Assembly: GCA_025358295.1 (NCBI GenBank)
Contig: JANYJY010000040.1
Span: 1-55,927 of the forward strand
Length of the DNA stretch: 55,927 nucleotides
Direction: 5' to 3'
Source: Gammaproteobacteria bacterium
Lineage (GTDB): Bacteria; Pseudomonadota; Gammaproteobacteria; Steroidobacterales; Steroidobacteraceae
Below are positions 48,148 through 55,927 of this stretch, in pieces (within the stretch, counting starts at the first letter, position 1; each line of letters starts with the position of its first letter). Below the pieces are notes generated by a model. That model was not told the origin of the DNA, did no database searches, and was given only the letters and a program-made list of their open reading frames with translations. Both the position numbers and the translations under genes were made by a program.

Positions 48148-48171
48148 AGGGCGCCCGGTTGGGCGCCCTTT
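48148..48171. terminator. Bidirectional intrinsic terminator
   Basis: AGGGCGCCC - GGTT - GGGCGCCCT is a perfect 9-bp stem with a 4-nt loop. It is preceded by an A run (48141-48146) and followed by TTT, so it can end both the htpG-dsbA transcripts and the convergent TPR gene. Confidence 0.85.
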
Positions 48172-48198
48172 GATGCTGCAGTCGGCGTTCCGGCGCTT

Positions 48199-48999
48199 CT
48201 AGCTCCAGTCGCCGCCACCGCCCCCGCCGCCATCGCCCCAACCCGAGCCGGGGTCGTTCATGCCGAAATCGGAGCCGCCCATGTCGCTGTTGCTTGAGCC
48301 CGAGTCGCCGGCCTCGGCCGTGGGAATCACGCCGCCGCTGCCGCGTCCGCCATCCAGGAAGTGATGGGCAAGTTCTTCGCCGGCCACCACGCCCGCGCCG
48401 ACCGCCAATCCGGAGGCGAGCCCGCCGGCGATACCGGAGCCGATGCCGCCACCGCCCATGGGGCCGGGACCATAGCCGCCGGGACCGTAGGTGCCGGGTG
48501 CACCGCCCATGCCGGGTCCGGCCGCCGGATAGGGGGCATAAGCAGGACGCCTGCGGAACATCATCCACAGCAGGCCGACGGCGCCGGCCAGAATCAGCAG
48601 GGTGCCCCAAGGAAACCGACGTTCGGGTGCGCCGGACCGCATGAGGGTGGAACCTGCCGGCCGTGCGCCCAGGCCCAGCTGGGCCTTCAATTCCTGGACG
48701 GCGCGCGGGCTGGCGAAGGGCAGGCCGGGTTTCAACTGCTCGGCAGTGCTCAACTCGGAACGCGCCTGCGGGATTTTGCCCTCTCGCGCATACAGCTCCG
48801 CCTGTACGTAATGCGCGCGCGAGCTATCCGGGTGGTCGGCCAGCACTTGGCTAACCATTTGCTGTGCCCGATCGAGATGTCCGGTCTGAGCGGCGGTATA
48901 GATCTGATCCACGGTGGGATCGGAATCCGCCAATGCGGGCAGTGCAACGGCACAGCTCACCGCTACGGCAAGGGTTGCAGCAACTAAGAGTCTTCGCAT
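48199..48999 (-). CDS. TPR protein with Gly/Asp-rich C-terminus, membrane-bound
   Basis: A 266-aa protein. It has a signal peptide (1-24) and TPR-like helices (about 28-95, with YTAAQTGHLDRAQQMVSQVL and AHYVQAELYAREGKIPQARS). One membrane helix (FPWGTLLILAGAVGLLWMMF) follows, then a Gly/Pro/Tyr-rich linker and a C-terminus of Gly, Ser and Asp ending in Asp-Trp-Ser. The layout resembles proteins with a YgcG/TPM-like glycine tail. ATG 48999 after GGGGGCC is preferred over GTG 49011. Function unknown; probably protein-protein contacts in the periplasm. Confidence 0.7.
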   Translation of the reverse strand: MRRLLVAATLAVAVSCAVALPALADSDPTVDQIYTAAQTGHLDRAQQMVSQVLADHPDSSRAHYVQAELYAREGKIPQARSELSTAEQLKPGLPFASPRAVQELKAQLGLGARPAGSTLMRSGAPERRFPWGTLLILAGAVGLLWMMFRRRPAYAPYPAAGPGMGGAPGTYGPGGYGPGPMGGGGIGSGIAGGLASGLAVGAGVVAGEELAHHFLDGGRGSGGVIPTAEAGDSGSSNSDMGGSDFGMNDPGSGWGDGGGGGGGDWS

Positions 49000-49092
49000 A
49001 GAGGCCCCCACAGGTCGAATTGACCCATGTATGCTTAGATATGGGCGCCGGGGCGAAGTTCAACGCCCCAAAGCGCGAGCTCGCCATGACAT

Positions 49093-50151
49093 TTAGATGA
49101 CACCGCGGCGCTTTTGGTCCAATTCAATGGACTCGAACAGGGCTTGAAAATTCCCTTCGCCGAAACCGTCGTTGCCCTTGCGCTGAATGATTTCGAAGAA
49201 AATCGGACCAATGGCATTTTTGGTGAAAATTTGCAGCAGAATGCCGCTGGTCGCGTTGCCGTCGATAAGAACCCCGCGGCGCTGCAACTCGCTCAAGTTC
49301 TCGGCATGCCCGGCGACGCGGGCGTCGATGCCCTCATAGTAAGTGTCGGGCGTGTCCTGGAACTCGACGCCGCGCGTGCGCAGGGCGTCGACGGTGCGGT
49401 ACACGTCATCGGTTCCGAGCGCAATGTGCTGAATGCCCTCACCTTTGTATTCGTTGAGGTATTCCTCGATCTGGCTCTTGTCGTCCTGGCTTTCGTTGAT
49501 CGGGATGCGGATTTTCCCGCACGGCGAGGTCAGCGCGCGCGAGAACAAGCCGGTCTGCTTGCCCTCGATGCTGAAATAGCGGATTTCCTTGAAGTTGAAT
49601 AATTTCTCGTAGAATCCGGCCCATAAATTCATGTTGCCGCGCTTGACGTTGTGAGTCAGGTGATCGATGCGCGTCAGGCCTACGGGTTCACTGGAGCCCG
49701 GCTTTGCTGCGGAGACGGGCAAGAAATCCACGTCATAAATCGTCCGCTCGCCGTAGCGGTCGACCAAGTAGATCAAGCTGCCGCCGATGCCTACTATCGA
49801 GGGAATATTGAGTTCCATCGGTCCAGCCGTGGCGGGCCCCGGTTTCGCCCCCAATTCCAGCGCGCGCGCGTACGCGAAGCGCGCATCGGCCACGCGAAAC
49901 GCCATGGCGCAGGCGCACGGCCCATGCGCACGCGCAAATTTCTGCGCGAAACTGTCGTGTTCCGCATTGATAATGAAGTTGATGTCGCCCTGGTTGTGCA
50001 GGGTCACGTTCTTCGAGCGATGCCGTGCAATCGCCGGCAGGCCCATGCTCTCGAACAGCCGGCGCAGCAGTTCGGGATCGGGCGCAGCGTACTCGACGAA
50101 TTCGAAGCCGTCGGTGCGCATGGGATTGGAAGCGTTCAGCTCGATGTTCAT
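49093..50151 (-). CDS. hpd: 4-hydroxyphenylpyruvate dioxygenase
   Basis: A 352-aa Fe(II) dioxygenase of the two-fold vicinal oxygen chelate type. The metal ligands are His in RIDHLTHNV, His in GIQHIALGTDDV and Glu in FFEIIQRKGNDGFGEGNF. It turns 4-hydroxyphenylpyruvate into homogentisate in tyrosine breakdown. ATG 50151 with GAGGGAA upstream is preferred over an in-frame start at 50181. No hmgA follows in the window. It is the last gene of the run aruI, AOC-like, PLP enzyme, hpd. Confidence 0.95.
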   Translation of the reverse strand: MNIELNASNPMRTDGFEFVEYAAPDPELLRRLFESMGLPAIARHRSKNVTLHNQGDINFIINAEHDSFAQKFARAHGPCACAMAFRVADARFAYARALELGAKPGPATAGPMELNIPSIVGIGGSLIYLVDRYGERTIYDVDFLPVSAAKPGSSEPVGLTRIDHLTHNVKRGNMNLWAGFYEKLFNFKEIRYFSIEGKQTGLFSRALTSPCGKIRIPINESQDDKSQIEEYLNEYKGEGIQHIALGTDDVYRTVDALRTRGVEFQDTPDTYYEGIDARVAGHAENLSELQRRGVLIDGNATSGILLQIFTKNAIGPIFFEIIQRKGNDGFGEGNFQALFESIELDQKRRGVI

Positions 50152-50182
50152 GGCGGCGTTCCCTCTCTCATGCGCGCGCATG

Positions 50183-51403
50183 CTACGTCAGTCGCTCGAT
50201 ACCGGCCAGCAGACGGTTCAATTCGTCGCGGGTGTTGTACATGGAAATGCCGGTACGAAGCAGGCCGCCGCGCTCGGCAAGTCCCAACACTTGCACGGGC
50301 CGCGCCGCGTAGAAGTCTCCGTCCCAGACGCAAATGCCTTGCTCTCCCAGGGCGATGGCGGCATGGCCCGCGGTTGCCTTCTCGAGAGTGATGGATACGG
50401 TCGGCGCGCGCGCGCGGCCTGTGGCGAAGTCCGGCCCCCAGACCCGAACTCCGGGGATGCCGCGCACCGCATCGTAGTAATAACGGGCGAGGTCATGTTC
50501 GTAGCCGGAAATATGCGTCATTGCGTCCACGATGCGCTCGCGCAGGGTGGAACCGCTGCCCCAGCCGGCGATGAAATCGATCGCGGCACGCACGCCGTCG
50601 ATCGCCGCGTGATTCAGAGTGCCGGTTTCGATGCGATACGGCGCGGCGGGATCCTGCACGCTCAAACGGTCCGTGGGCAGCCGATCAAGAGCGCCGGGCC
50701 GCGAATACAGCACGCCGACATGCGGCCCGTAGAACTTATAGCCCGAGCAGAGCAGAAAGTCACAGCCGAGCGCCTGCACGTCAAGGGGGAAATGAGGTGC
50801 GTAATGCACGGCATCGACGACCAATAAGGCGCCGACTTGGCGCGTCAGACGCCGAGCGAGCGCAATGTCATTGACCGTGCCGAGGGAATTCGCCGATGCG
50901 CCGATGGCGAACAGCTTGGTGCGCGACGTGATTTTGGCGGCCATGTCGGCAGGGTCCAGCTCGCCGGACTCCATCAAGCGTACTTCGCGCACGACGATAC
51001 CGCGCTCCTGCAGGCCGAGCCACGGGCCGCGGTTTCCCTCGTGATCGAGCTGGGTGACGAGGACCTCGTCGCCCTTGTCCAGCGTGCGGCCGATGGCCGC
51101 GCTCAGGTTGAAGCTGAGCGTCGTCATGCTTTGACCGAAGGAGATGCAGGAGCCACTTTCGGCGCCGAGAAAAGTGGCGACGACGCTGCGTGCATTCTCC
51201 ATGCGACGATCCACTTCCCGCGAAGGCGCGAAGTTGCCGTGCGTATTCACATTGCAGGAGGCATAGACATCCGCAATGGCCTCCACCACGCAGCGCGGCA
51301 CCTGACTGCCTCCCGGCCCGTCGAGAAAGGCGAGGCCGGGATTCTTGACCAATGCAGGAAAGTCCTGCCGGCTGCGCAGGCAATGCTCGAGTGTGTAGGC
51401 CAT
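50183..51403 (-). CDS. VC1184-subfamily PLP enzyme (cysteine-desulfurase-like) lacking the Cys loop
   Basis: A 406-aa class V aminotransferase-fold protein of the VC1184/TIGR01976 subfamily. The PLP lysine is in LCSGYKFYGPHVG, with LAFLDGPGGSQVP at the start and RIETGTLNHAAIDG. True SufS/IscS desulfurases carry a catalytic Cys in a loop such as RxGHHCA. Here the matching place reads VWDGDFYAARP with no Cys, so desulfurase activity is doubtful. The ATG overlaps the AOC-like stop (TAATG). The role is probably in amino-acid breakdown with hpd, 31 bp downstream. Confidence 0.8.
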   Translation of the reverse strand: MAYTLEHCLRSRQDFPALVKNPGLAFLDGPGGSQVPRCVVEAIADVYASCNVNTHGNFAPSREVDRRMENARSVVATFLGAESGSCISFGQSMTTLSFNLSAAIGRTLDKGDEVLVTQLDHEGNRGPWLGLQERGIVVREVRLMESGELDPADMAAKITSRTKLFAIGASANSLGTVNDIALARRLTRQVGALLVVDAVHYAPHFPLDVQALGCDFLLCSGYKFYGPHVGVLYSRPGALDRLPTDRLSVQDPAAPYRIETGTLNHAAIDGVRAAIDFIAGWGSGSTLRERIVDAMTHISGYEHDLARYYYDAVRGIPGVRVWGPDFATGRARAPTVSITLEKATAGHAAIALGEQGICVWDGDFYAARPVQVLGLAERGGLLRTGISMYNTRDELNRLLAGIERLT

Positions 51404-51837
51404 TACAGCAGGTCGTAGGTGAAATCGTAGCTCGTCGATTTCGCATCGCGGGGGTGCAACTTCATGCTGCCCTTGGCGCCGGCGTATTTGCCGGTGCCTC
51501 CGGTGACGGCGAAGGTCGAATCACCTTCGTCCATGAAAGGACCTTCGACGGTGATTTGGCCAGCCTTCAGAGTCAGGGTCCAAATGCACTCCCAACTCTT
51601 GCCGACGATGGTGCGCACGCAGTAACCCTGATCGGTGCCGATTTGAGTTTTATTGGCGGGGTCGAACACGCCGTTGGCGAACACCAGCAAGTCGCCGATC
51701 GAATCGCCTTTGGCACCGAGATCCACGGTCGTTTCCCCGACGGGACGCTCAACCATTTTGATCTGTTCGGCGGCAAATGCCGGTAAACCTAAGAGCGCCG
51801 CTGCCAGCAGCGCCACGCGGCCGATTGTTATGTTCAT
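51403..51837 (-). CDS. Exported allene-oxide-cyclase-barrel-like protein
   Basis: A 144-aa protein with a signal peptide (1-22) and one small beta-barrel domain of the AOC/dirigent-like kind. It has GDSIGDLLVFANGVFDPANKTQIGTDQGYC, a WECIWTLTL strand, and the GGTGKYAGAKGSMKL loop that marks the family. Plant AOC makes jasmonate precursors; the role of bacterial members is unknown. It sits between aruI and the PLP enzyme, 39 bp after aruI, and its stop overlaps the next start, so it is part of this operon. Confidence 0.75.
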   Translation of the reverse strand: MNITIGRVALLAAALLGLPAFAAEQIKMVERPVGETTVDLGAKGDSIGDLLVFANGVFDPANKTQIGTDQGYCVRTIVGKSWECIWTLTLKAGQITVEGPFMDEGDSTFAVTGGTGKYAGAKGSMKLHPRDAKSTSYDFTYDLL

Positions 51838-51876
51838 TGTGTCTCCAGGGTTTTCGTTGAGTGAGTGGAATGATAG

Positions 51877-53493
51877 CTATTTTTCGAAGCTGGACGCGAC
51901 CACTTCGATCAGCGTCGGTCCTGCTTGAGCGAGAGCCGTGCGCACCGCTTCGGTGAGCGCGGCCGGGTGGTGCACCCGGTAGGCCTCGGCGCCACAGGCG
52001 CGCGCCAAGGCGACAAAGTCTGGATTGCGTCCGATCACGCCGAGTTGCGGAATGCCCGCGGCCACCATGTCGTCGCGAATCTGGCCCAGGGCCGAATTAT
52101 TCCAGACCACGATGGGCAGGCTCAGGCCGGATTCAACGGCCGTCATGAGTTCGCCCAGGGTGAATTGAAGTCCGAAGTCGCCTGCGAGAGCGATGACGGC
52201 GCGGGCCGGGCTCGATACTTTTGCGCCGATTGCCGCGGGCAGAGCAAATCCCAAGGTTCCGTAGCCCGAGGGGTGAAACCATTGCCCCGGATTTTCGACC
52301 GGATAGGCGTAATTTCCAAAGTAAGCGATTTGCGTCATGTCGCTGAACACGACGCCGTCGGCGGGCAGCGCGGCCTTGATGGCGCGCAGGGCACTGCCCT
52401 GAGCGCGGGCCTTTGAATCCAGGCTGGCGTCGATTTCGTTGCGATATTTCTCGAATCCGCCGAGGGCGGTGCGCCAGCCCGTGCGCCGCGGCCGCGCTTG
52501 CATGGCATCCGACAATCCCTGATTGATCGAGTGCAGGGCACTGCGTGCGTCGGACCACAGGCGTACATCGGCTCCATACTGGTCCGCGAGCTTCACCGGA
52601 TCGATGTCGATGCGGATCAACAAGCCGCCGAGCGGCAGCTTGGTGGTGAAATACATGTCGGTCTCGCCGAGCTCCGTCCCCACGCCGAGCACCACGTCTG
52701 CATCGAGAATCAATTGCTGAATCGGGCGGTACGGCAATGTGGTGCCGAAATTTGCCGGGTGACTATCCGCAAGCGCGCCTTTGCCGGCAGCCGTCGTCAC
52801 CAATGGGCAATCCAGTATGTCCACCAACCGATGTAATTCCGCGCTTGCGAGGCGCGTGCCGCCGCCGGCGATGACGAGAGGTCGCGCTGCCAGATTGAGC
52901 GTGCGTACCGCGGCCGCGATTTGCTCCGGGCTTGCCTCGGGTGCCAGCGGAGTGCCGTCGAATCGCTGCACCTCCAGAGTCGTGGTCTCCGCGAGCACGT
53001 CGAGAGGAATCTCCAGATACGCCGGACGTGGCCGGCCCGTGCGCAGCGATGCCAGGCAAAGCCGCAAGTGATCGCGCACGTCTTCTGCGCTGTGCGCCGA
53101 CCGCGCGATGCCGAACACGCCGGCGGCAAGCGCGGCCTGGTCGGACAGTTCGTGCAGCACGCCCCATTGTTTGCGAAACGAGGCGCGCACCGGCGCCGCG
53201 GCGATGACCAGCAGCGGTACCGAATCCGAATAGGCTTGCGCGACCGCGGTCATGATATTGGTGAGTCCCGGACCCGAAATCACGAAGGCCGCGGCGGGCC
53301 GGCCGCTCATGCGAGCGAAGCCGTCGGCCGCAAATCCCGCGCCTTGTTCGTGGCGCACGAGTACGTGACGCAGGTTCGCGGCAGTCAGGCCCCGGTACAA
53401 CTCCAGGTTGTGCACGCCGGGAATACCGAACACGGTGTCGATATCGTTTGCGGCCAAGAGTTCGACAAGATAACCGCCGACATTGCGCGACAT
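51877..53493 (-). CDS. aruI: TPP-dependent decarboxylase, likely 2-ketoarginine decarboxylase AruI
   Basis: A 538-aa acetolactate-synthase-fold enzyme. It has TVFGIPGVHNLELYRGL, catalytic Glu in RHEQGAGFAADGFAR and the TPP/Mg motif from GDFGLQFTLGE to VVWNNSALGQI. VFGIPGVHxxELYRGL is shared with Pseudomonas AruI, which decarboxylates 5-guanidino-2-oxopentanoate to 4-guanidinobutyraldehyde. The divergent neighbour is an AruH-like transaminase, matching the two steps of the arginine transaminase pathway. ATG 53493 with AGG upstream is preferred to an upstream in-frame start at 53634, which would overlap aruH. Another 2-oxoacid substrate is possible. Confidence 0.75.
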   Translation of the reverse strand: MSRNVGGYLVELLAANDIDTVFGIPGVHNLELYRGLTAANLRHVLVRHEQGAGFAADGFARMSGRPAAAFVISGPGLTNIMTAVAQAYSDSVPLLVIAAAPVRASFRKQWGVLHELSDQAALAAGVFGIARSAHSAEDVRDHLRLCLASLRTGRPRPAYLEIPLDVLAETTTLEVQRFDGTPLAPEASPEQIAAAVRTLNLAARPLVIAGGGTRLASAELHRLVDILDCPLVTTAAGKGALADSHPANFGTTLPYRPIQQLILDADVVLGVGTELGETDMYFTTKLPLGGLLIRIDIDPVKLADQYGADVRLWSDARSALHSINQGLSDAMQARPRRTGWRTALGGFEKYRNEIDASLDSKARAQGSALRAIKAALPADGVVFSDMTQIAYFGNYAYPVENPGQWFHPSGYGTLGFALPAAIGAKVSSPARAVIALAGDFGLQFTLGELMTAVESGLSLPIVVWNNSALGQIRDDMVAAGIPQLGVIGRNPDFVALARACGAEAYRVHHPAALTEAVRTALAQAGPTLIEVVASSFEK

Positions 53494-53534
53494 TTGAACC
53501 TGCCTGAATTTGAACGCCGTTTCACAAAGCGCGA

Positions 53535-53564
53535 TAGGATTGCGCAGCGGCGTAGGATTGCGCA
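53535..53564. repeat. Direct repeat in the aruI-aruH divergent promoter
   Basis: TAGGATTGCGCA occurs at 53535-53546 and again at 53553-53564, an 18-bp period. Flanks are also similar (GCG before, CG after). A partial third copy (CGTAGG) is at 53574-53579. It lies in the 97-bp gap between the two divergent genes, so it is a candidate binding site for a shared regulator. Confidence 0.5.
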
Positions 53565-53590
53565 CCGCCATGACGTAGGCAAGAGAAAAG

Positions 53591-54760
53591 ATGCAATATT
53601 CACCTTTAGTCAGGCGAATTTCCGGCGAGGGCACGGACGCTTGGGTCGTTCATTACGCGGCGCGGGCGGCCCTCGAGCGCGGCGAAGACGTCATATTGTT
53701 GAGCGTCGGGGACCCCGACCTCGATACGCCGGCGCCGGCCCTGGAGCGCGCCATCGAGAGTCTGCGGGCCGGCGACACACACTATACGCCGGTGATGGGC
53801 CGGCAGCACTTGCGCGAGGCCATTGCGGCCACGCACCGTGCCCGTACCGGGCAAGCGGTCGATGTTTCCAATGTGATTTTTCTTGCCGGCGCGCAGAACG
53901 CGCTGTTCGTCACGTCGATGTGCATCGCCGCTCACGGCGACGAGGTCATAGCGCTCGAACCCTTGTACCCGAGCTATCCGGCGACTCTCGAAGTGTCGGG
54001 CGCGCGCATGGTGAGGGTGCCGTCGCCGGCGGCGCTGGGATTTCGCGTCGACCTGAATGCGCTCGAGGCGGCAATCACGCCGCGCACGCGGGCATTGTTC
54101 TTTGCCACGCCGAACAATCCAAGCGGAGTGATCTTGAGCACGGCCGACTTGGCGGTGATCGGCGATCTGGCGCGCCGCCATTCACTGTGGGTGGTGGCGG
54201 ACGAGGTTTACGCGGGCCTCGCTCCCGCCGGCCGGGTGCCGAGCCTCGCCGCCGAGCTGCCGGAGCAGGTGGTGACCATCTGTAGTCTGTCCAAATCGCA
54301 CTCGATGCCGGGCTGGCGAGCAGGTTGGCTGGTGGGTCCGCCGCAATTGGTGGTTTACGCGGAGGCCATGGCGCAGTGCATGCTGTTCGGGCTGCCGGGT
54401 TTCATTCAAGAGGCTGCTGCGACGGCCTTGAGCGTGTCGGAGGCTGCGGAATCGCGAGTCCGCGAGTACTGCGCCGTGCGTCGCGATTTTCTGCTGGCCG
54501 GTCTCGCGAGCATCCGCGGAATCCATTGCCTGGTTCCCGACGCGGGAATGTTCTTGTTGCTGGATGTACGGGGCACGGGGCTTTCGGGCTACGATTTCAT
54601 GTGTGAGTTGTATCGGACCGAGCGAGTGTCGGTGCTCGACGGCGGTGCCTTCGGCGATGAGACGAGGGGATTCGTACGAGTGTGCTTCGCCACCGACGAA
54701 AAATTGCTCACTCTAGCCATCGTGCGAATAAGGCGTTTCGTTGACTCATTGGTGAGGTAA
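53591..54760 (+). CDS. aruH: Class I aminotransferase, likely arginine:pyruvate transaminase AruH
   Basis: A 389-aa PLP enzyme with LLSVGDPDLDTPAP near the start, NNPSG and VVADEVYAGL for PLP binding, and the Schiff-base Lys in SLSKSHSMPGWRAGWLVGP. Its N-terminal region and active-site segment closely follow Pseudomonas AruH as I recall it (ILLLSVGDPDxDTPAP, LSKSHAMTGWRVGW). AruH moves the amino group of arginine to pyruvate, giving 2-ketoarginine. The aruI-like decarboxylase is divergent. qorA begins 4 bp after the stop. Confidence 0.75.
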   Translation: MQYSPLVRRISGEGTDAWVVHYAARAALERGEDVILLSVGDPDLDTPAPALERAIESLRAGDTHYTPVMGRQHLREAIAATHRARTGQAVDVSNVIFLAGAQNALFVTSMCIAAHGDEVIALEPLYPSYPATLEVSGARMVRVPSPAALGFRVDLNALEAAITPRTRALFFATPNNPSGVILSTADLAVIGDLARRHSLWVVADEVYAGLAPAGRVPSLAAELPEQVVTICSLSKSHSMPGWRAGWLVGPPQLVVYAEAMAQCMLFGLPGFIQEAAATALSVSEAAESRVREYCAVRRDFLLAGLASIRGIHCLVPDAGMFLLLDVRGTGLSGYDFMCELYRTERVSVLDGGAFGDETRGFVRVCFATDEKLLTLAIVRIRRFVDSLVR

Positions 54761-54764
54761 GGGC

Positions 54765-55754
54765 ATGACGGTTGAAAACACGGACATGGGCATAGTGGTG
54801 CGCGCGGCGGGCGGTCCTGAGGCGCTGGAGTGGACGGCCGTCAATACGGGCAGTCCCGGTCCAGCTGAGGTGCGCATCGTGCAGCGCGCGATCGGCGTCA
54901 ATTTCATCGATACTTATTTTCGCAGCGGCCTTTATCCCTGGCCGTCGACTCCGTTGATTCCGGGGGCCGAGGCTGCGGGCGTGGTCGCGGAGATCGGCAC
55001 GGAGGTCGCCGATCTGAGGGTGGGCGATCGAGTGGCGTACACCATGCCGTTGGGCGCCTATCGCATGCAGCGCGTCGTCCCTGCCGAGCGGCTGGTCAAA
55101 CTTCCCGACGCCATTGCTTTCGACGTGGCCGCCTCGGTCATGCTCAAGGGCTTGACGGCGCAGTTTCTGCTGACCTCGTGTTTTCCGGTCAAGGCAGGCG
55201 ACACTGTGTTGGTGCACGCGGCCGCGGGTGGAGTCGGCTTGCTGCTGGGTCAGTGGCTGAAAACGCTGGGCGCGATATCGATCGGCACGGCGGGCTCGCC
55301 CGAGAAAGTCGCCATCGCCAAAGCGAACGGCTACACCCATGTCATCGATTATCGCACCGAGGATTTCGCCGCGCGCGTCAAGCAGATCACGGGTTCGGCG
55401 GGTTGCGACGTGGTTTACGATTCAGTGGGCAAGGACACTTGGCGAGGCTCGCTTAAATGTTTGAAGCTGCGCGGCAGCTTCGTTCATTTCGGTCAGTCGT
55501 CGGGCATGATTGCGGATTTCAAATTCTCGGACCTGGCTTCCGGCGGTTCCCTGTTCGCGACGCGGCCCATGTTGTTCGACTACATCAAGAGCCGCGCCGA
55601 GCTGTCGTCGCGCGCCGCGGATCTATTTGCACGGCTGGCCTCCGGCGAGGTCAAGGCGCATGTAGGTCAGCGGGCTGCGTTGCGCGATGCGGCCGACGCC
55701 CACCGCGAATTGGAGGGCCGACGGACCATCGGCGCTACGGTGCTGCTGCCCTAG
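54765..55754 (+). CDS. qorA: NADPH:quinone oxidoreductase QorA-like
   Basis: A 329-aa zinc-free medium-chain reductase of the zeta-crystallin type. It has GVNFIDTYFRSGLYPWPSTPLIPGAEAAG (41-69), the NADPH Rossmann motif VHAAAGGVGLLLGQWLK and GCDVVYDSVGKDTW. It reduces quinones with NADPH in the cytosol. The GTAAGGGC ribosome binding site overlaps the aruH end, so it is expressed with it. A role in arginine catabolism is not implied by the family. Confidence 0.88.
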   Translation: MTVENTDMGIVVRAAGGPEALEWTAVNTGSPGPAEVRIVQRAIGVNFIDTYFRSGLYPWPSTPLIPGAEAAGVVAEIGTEVADLRVGDRVAYTMPLGAYRMQRVVPAERLVKLPDAIAFDVAASVMLKGLTAQFLLTSCFPVKAGDTVLVHAAAGGVGLLLGQWLKTLGAISIGTAGSPEKVAIAKANGYTHVIDYRTEDFAARVKQITGSAGCDVVYDSVGKDTWRGSLKCLKLRGSFVHFGQSSGMIADFKFSDLASGGSLFATRPMLFDYIKSRAELSSRAADLFARLASGEVKAHVGQRAALRDAADAHRELEGRRTIGATVLLP

Positions 55755-55760
55755 CGGCCC

Positions 55761-55927
55761 TTACAGATTGGCCTCGATGAATGCCGCCAGCTGGGACTTG
55801 GACACGGCGCCCACCTTGGTGGCCACGACTTCGCCGTTCTTGAACAGCATCAGAGTGGGGATCCCGCGGACGTGGTACCGCGAGGGCACGGATTGATTCT
55901 CATCGACGTTGATCTTGGCGATCTCCA
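55761..55927 (-). CDS. trxA: Thioredoxin, C-terminal part (cut by window end)
   Basis: The last 54 codons of a thioredoxin are visible. They begin [11 protein letters not shown], then [19 protein letters not shown] with the cis-Pro loop, and end AAFIEANL. The WCGPC active site must lie beyond the window edge. It is convergent with qorA, with 6 bp between the stops. Confidence 0.95.
   Translation of the reverse strand, partial: EIAKINVDENQSVPSRYHVRGIPTLMLFKNGEVVATKVGAVSKSQLAAFIEANL

Noticed and set aside
52921-54285. 454-codon + strand frame across the aruI-aruH junction
   Set aside because: Shadow of aruI on the opposite strand and of aruH in another frame; no domain recognised.

Overview
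This is chromosomal DNA of a Gram-negative proteobacterium. Support comes from outer-membrane, lipoprotein and periplasmic proteins, a sigma-32-type heat-shock promoter, and genes such as cdh, htpX, htpG, uup, acuI and a DUF3034 porin-like protein. The mixture looks most like a soil or freshwater gammaproteobacterium (for example a relative of Steroidobacteraceae or Nevskiales), but a betaproteobacterium is not excluded. I see no rRNA, tRNA, CRISPR array, transposase, integrase or phage gene. Coding density is very high and many genes overlap or are a few bases apart.

Layout. 1-8.1 kb looks AT-richer by eye and holds a sorbosone-dehydrogenase-like protein, an orphan histidine kinase preceded by stacked palindromes, and a run of envelope-stress-type genes on the + strand. 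These are a BON protein, a cardiolipin-synthase-like lipoprotein, two DUF883-like proteins, a YrzE-like membrane protein and three very small membrane proteins of 26, 55 and 50 aa. 8.2-17.1 kb carries a DNRLRE-like lipoprotein, a 1050-aa hybrid kinase, a secreted esterase, an orphan TfpX/TfpZ pilin-accessory protein, a polyphosphate-glucokinase-like ROK kinase and a class C serine hydrolase. 17.2-23.1 kb has a HAD phosphatase, acuI, yeiH, glpK with a leader able to form alternative hairpins, a Nudix hydrolase and cdh.

23.1-29.0 kb is a sensory block. An exported truncated haemoglobin, an exported type-1-copper protein, a GGDEF-EAL protein with a destroyed GGDEF site and a CHASE3 histidine kinase lie in one direction, with a DUF3034 outer-membrane protein divergent. 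29.0-38.6 kb has uup, mprF-acvB (making and cleaving lysyl-phosphatidylglycerol), an IclR regulator, a thioredoxin-reductase-like ferredoxin-NADP reductase and tesB. 38.6-48.1 kb has a GNAT enzyme, a D-2-hydroxyacid dehydrogenase, a fatty-acid desaturase beside htpX, cbpA, a frameshifted cation-efflux gene, and htpG (clear sigma-32 promoter) followed by a Deg-like protease and a DsbA-like protein.

48.2-55.9 kb has a TPR/Gly-rich membrane protein and an amino-acid catabolic block. The - strand carries aruI, an allene-oxide-cyclase-barrel protein, a VC1184-type PLP enzyme and hpd; the + strand carries aruH and qorA. The 97-bp gap between aruI and aruH holds a direct repeat. The window ends inside trxA.

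Themes are membrane lipid remodelling (PLD/Cls, cdh, glpK, mprF-acvB, desaturase), envelope and heat stress, orphan signalling proteins, and arginine and tyrosine catabolism.
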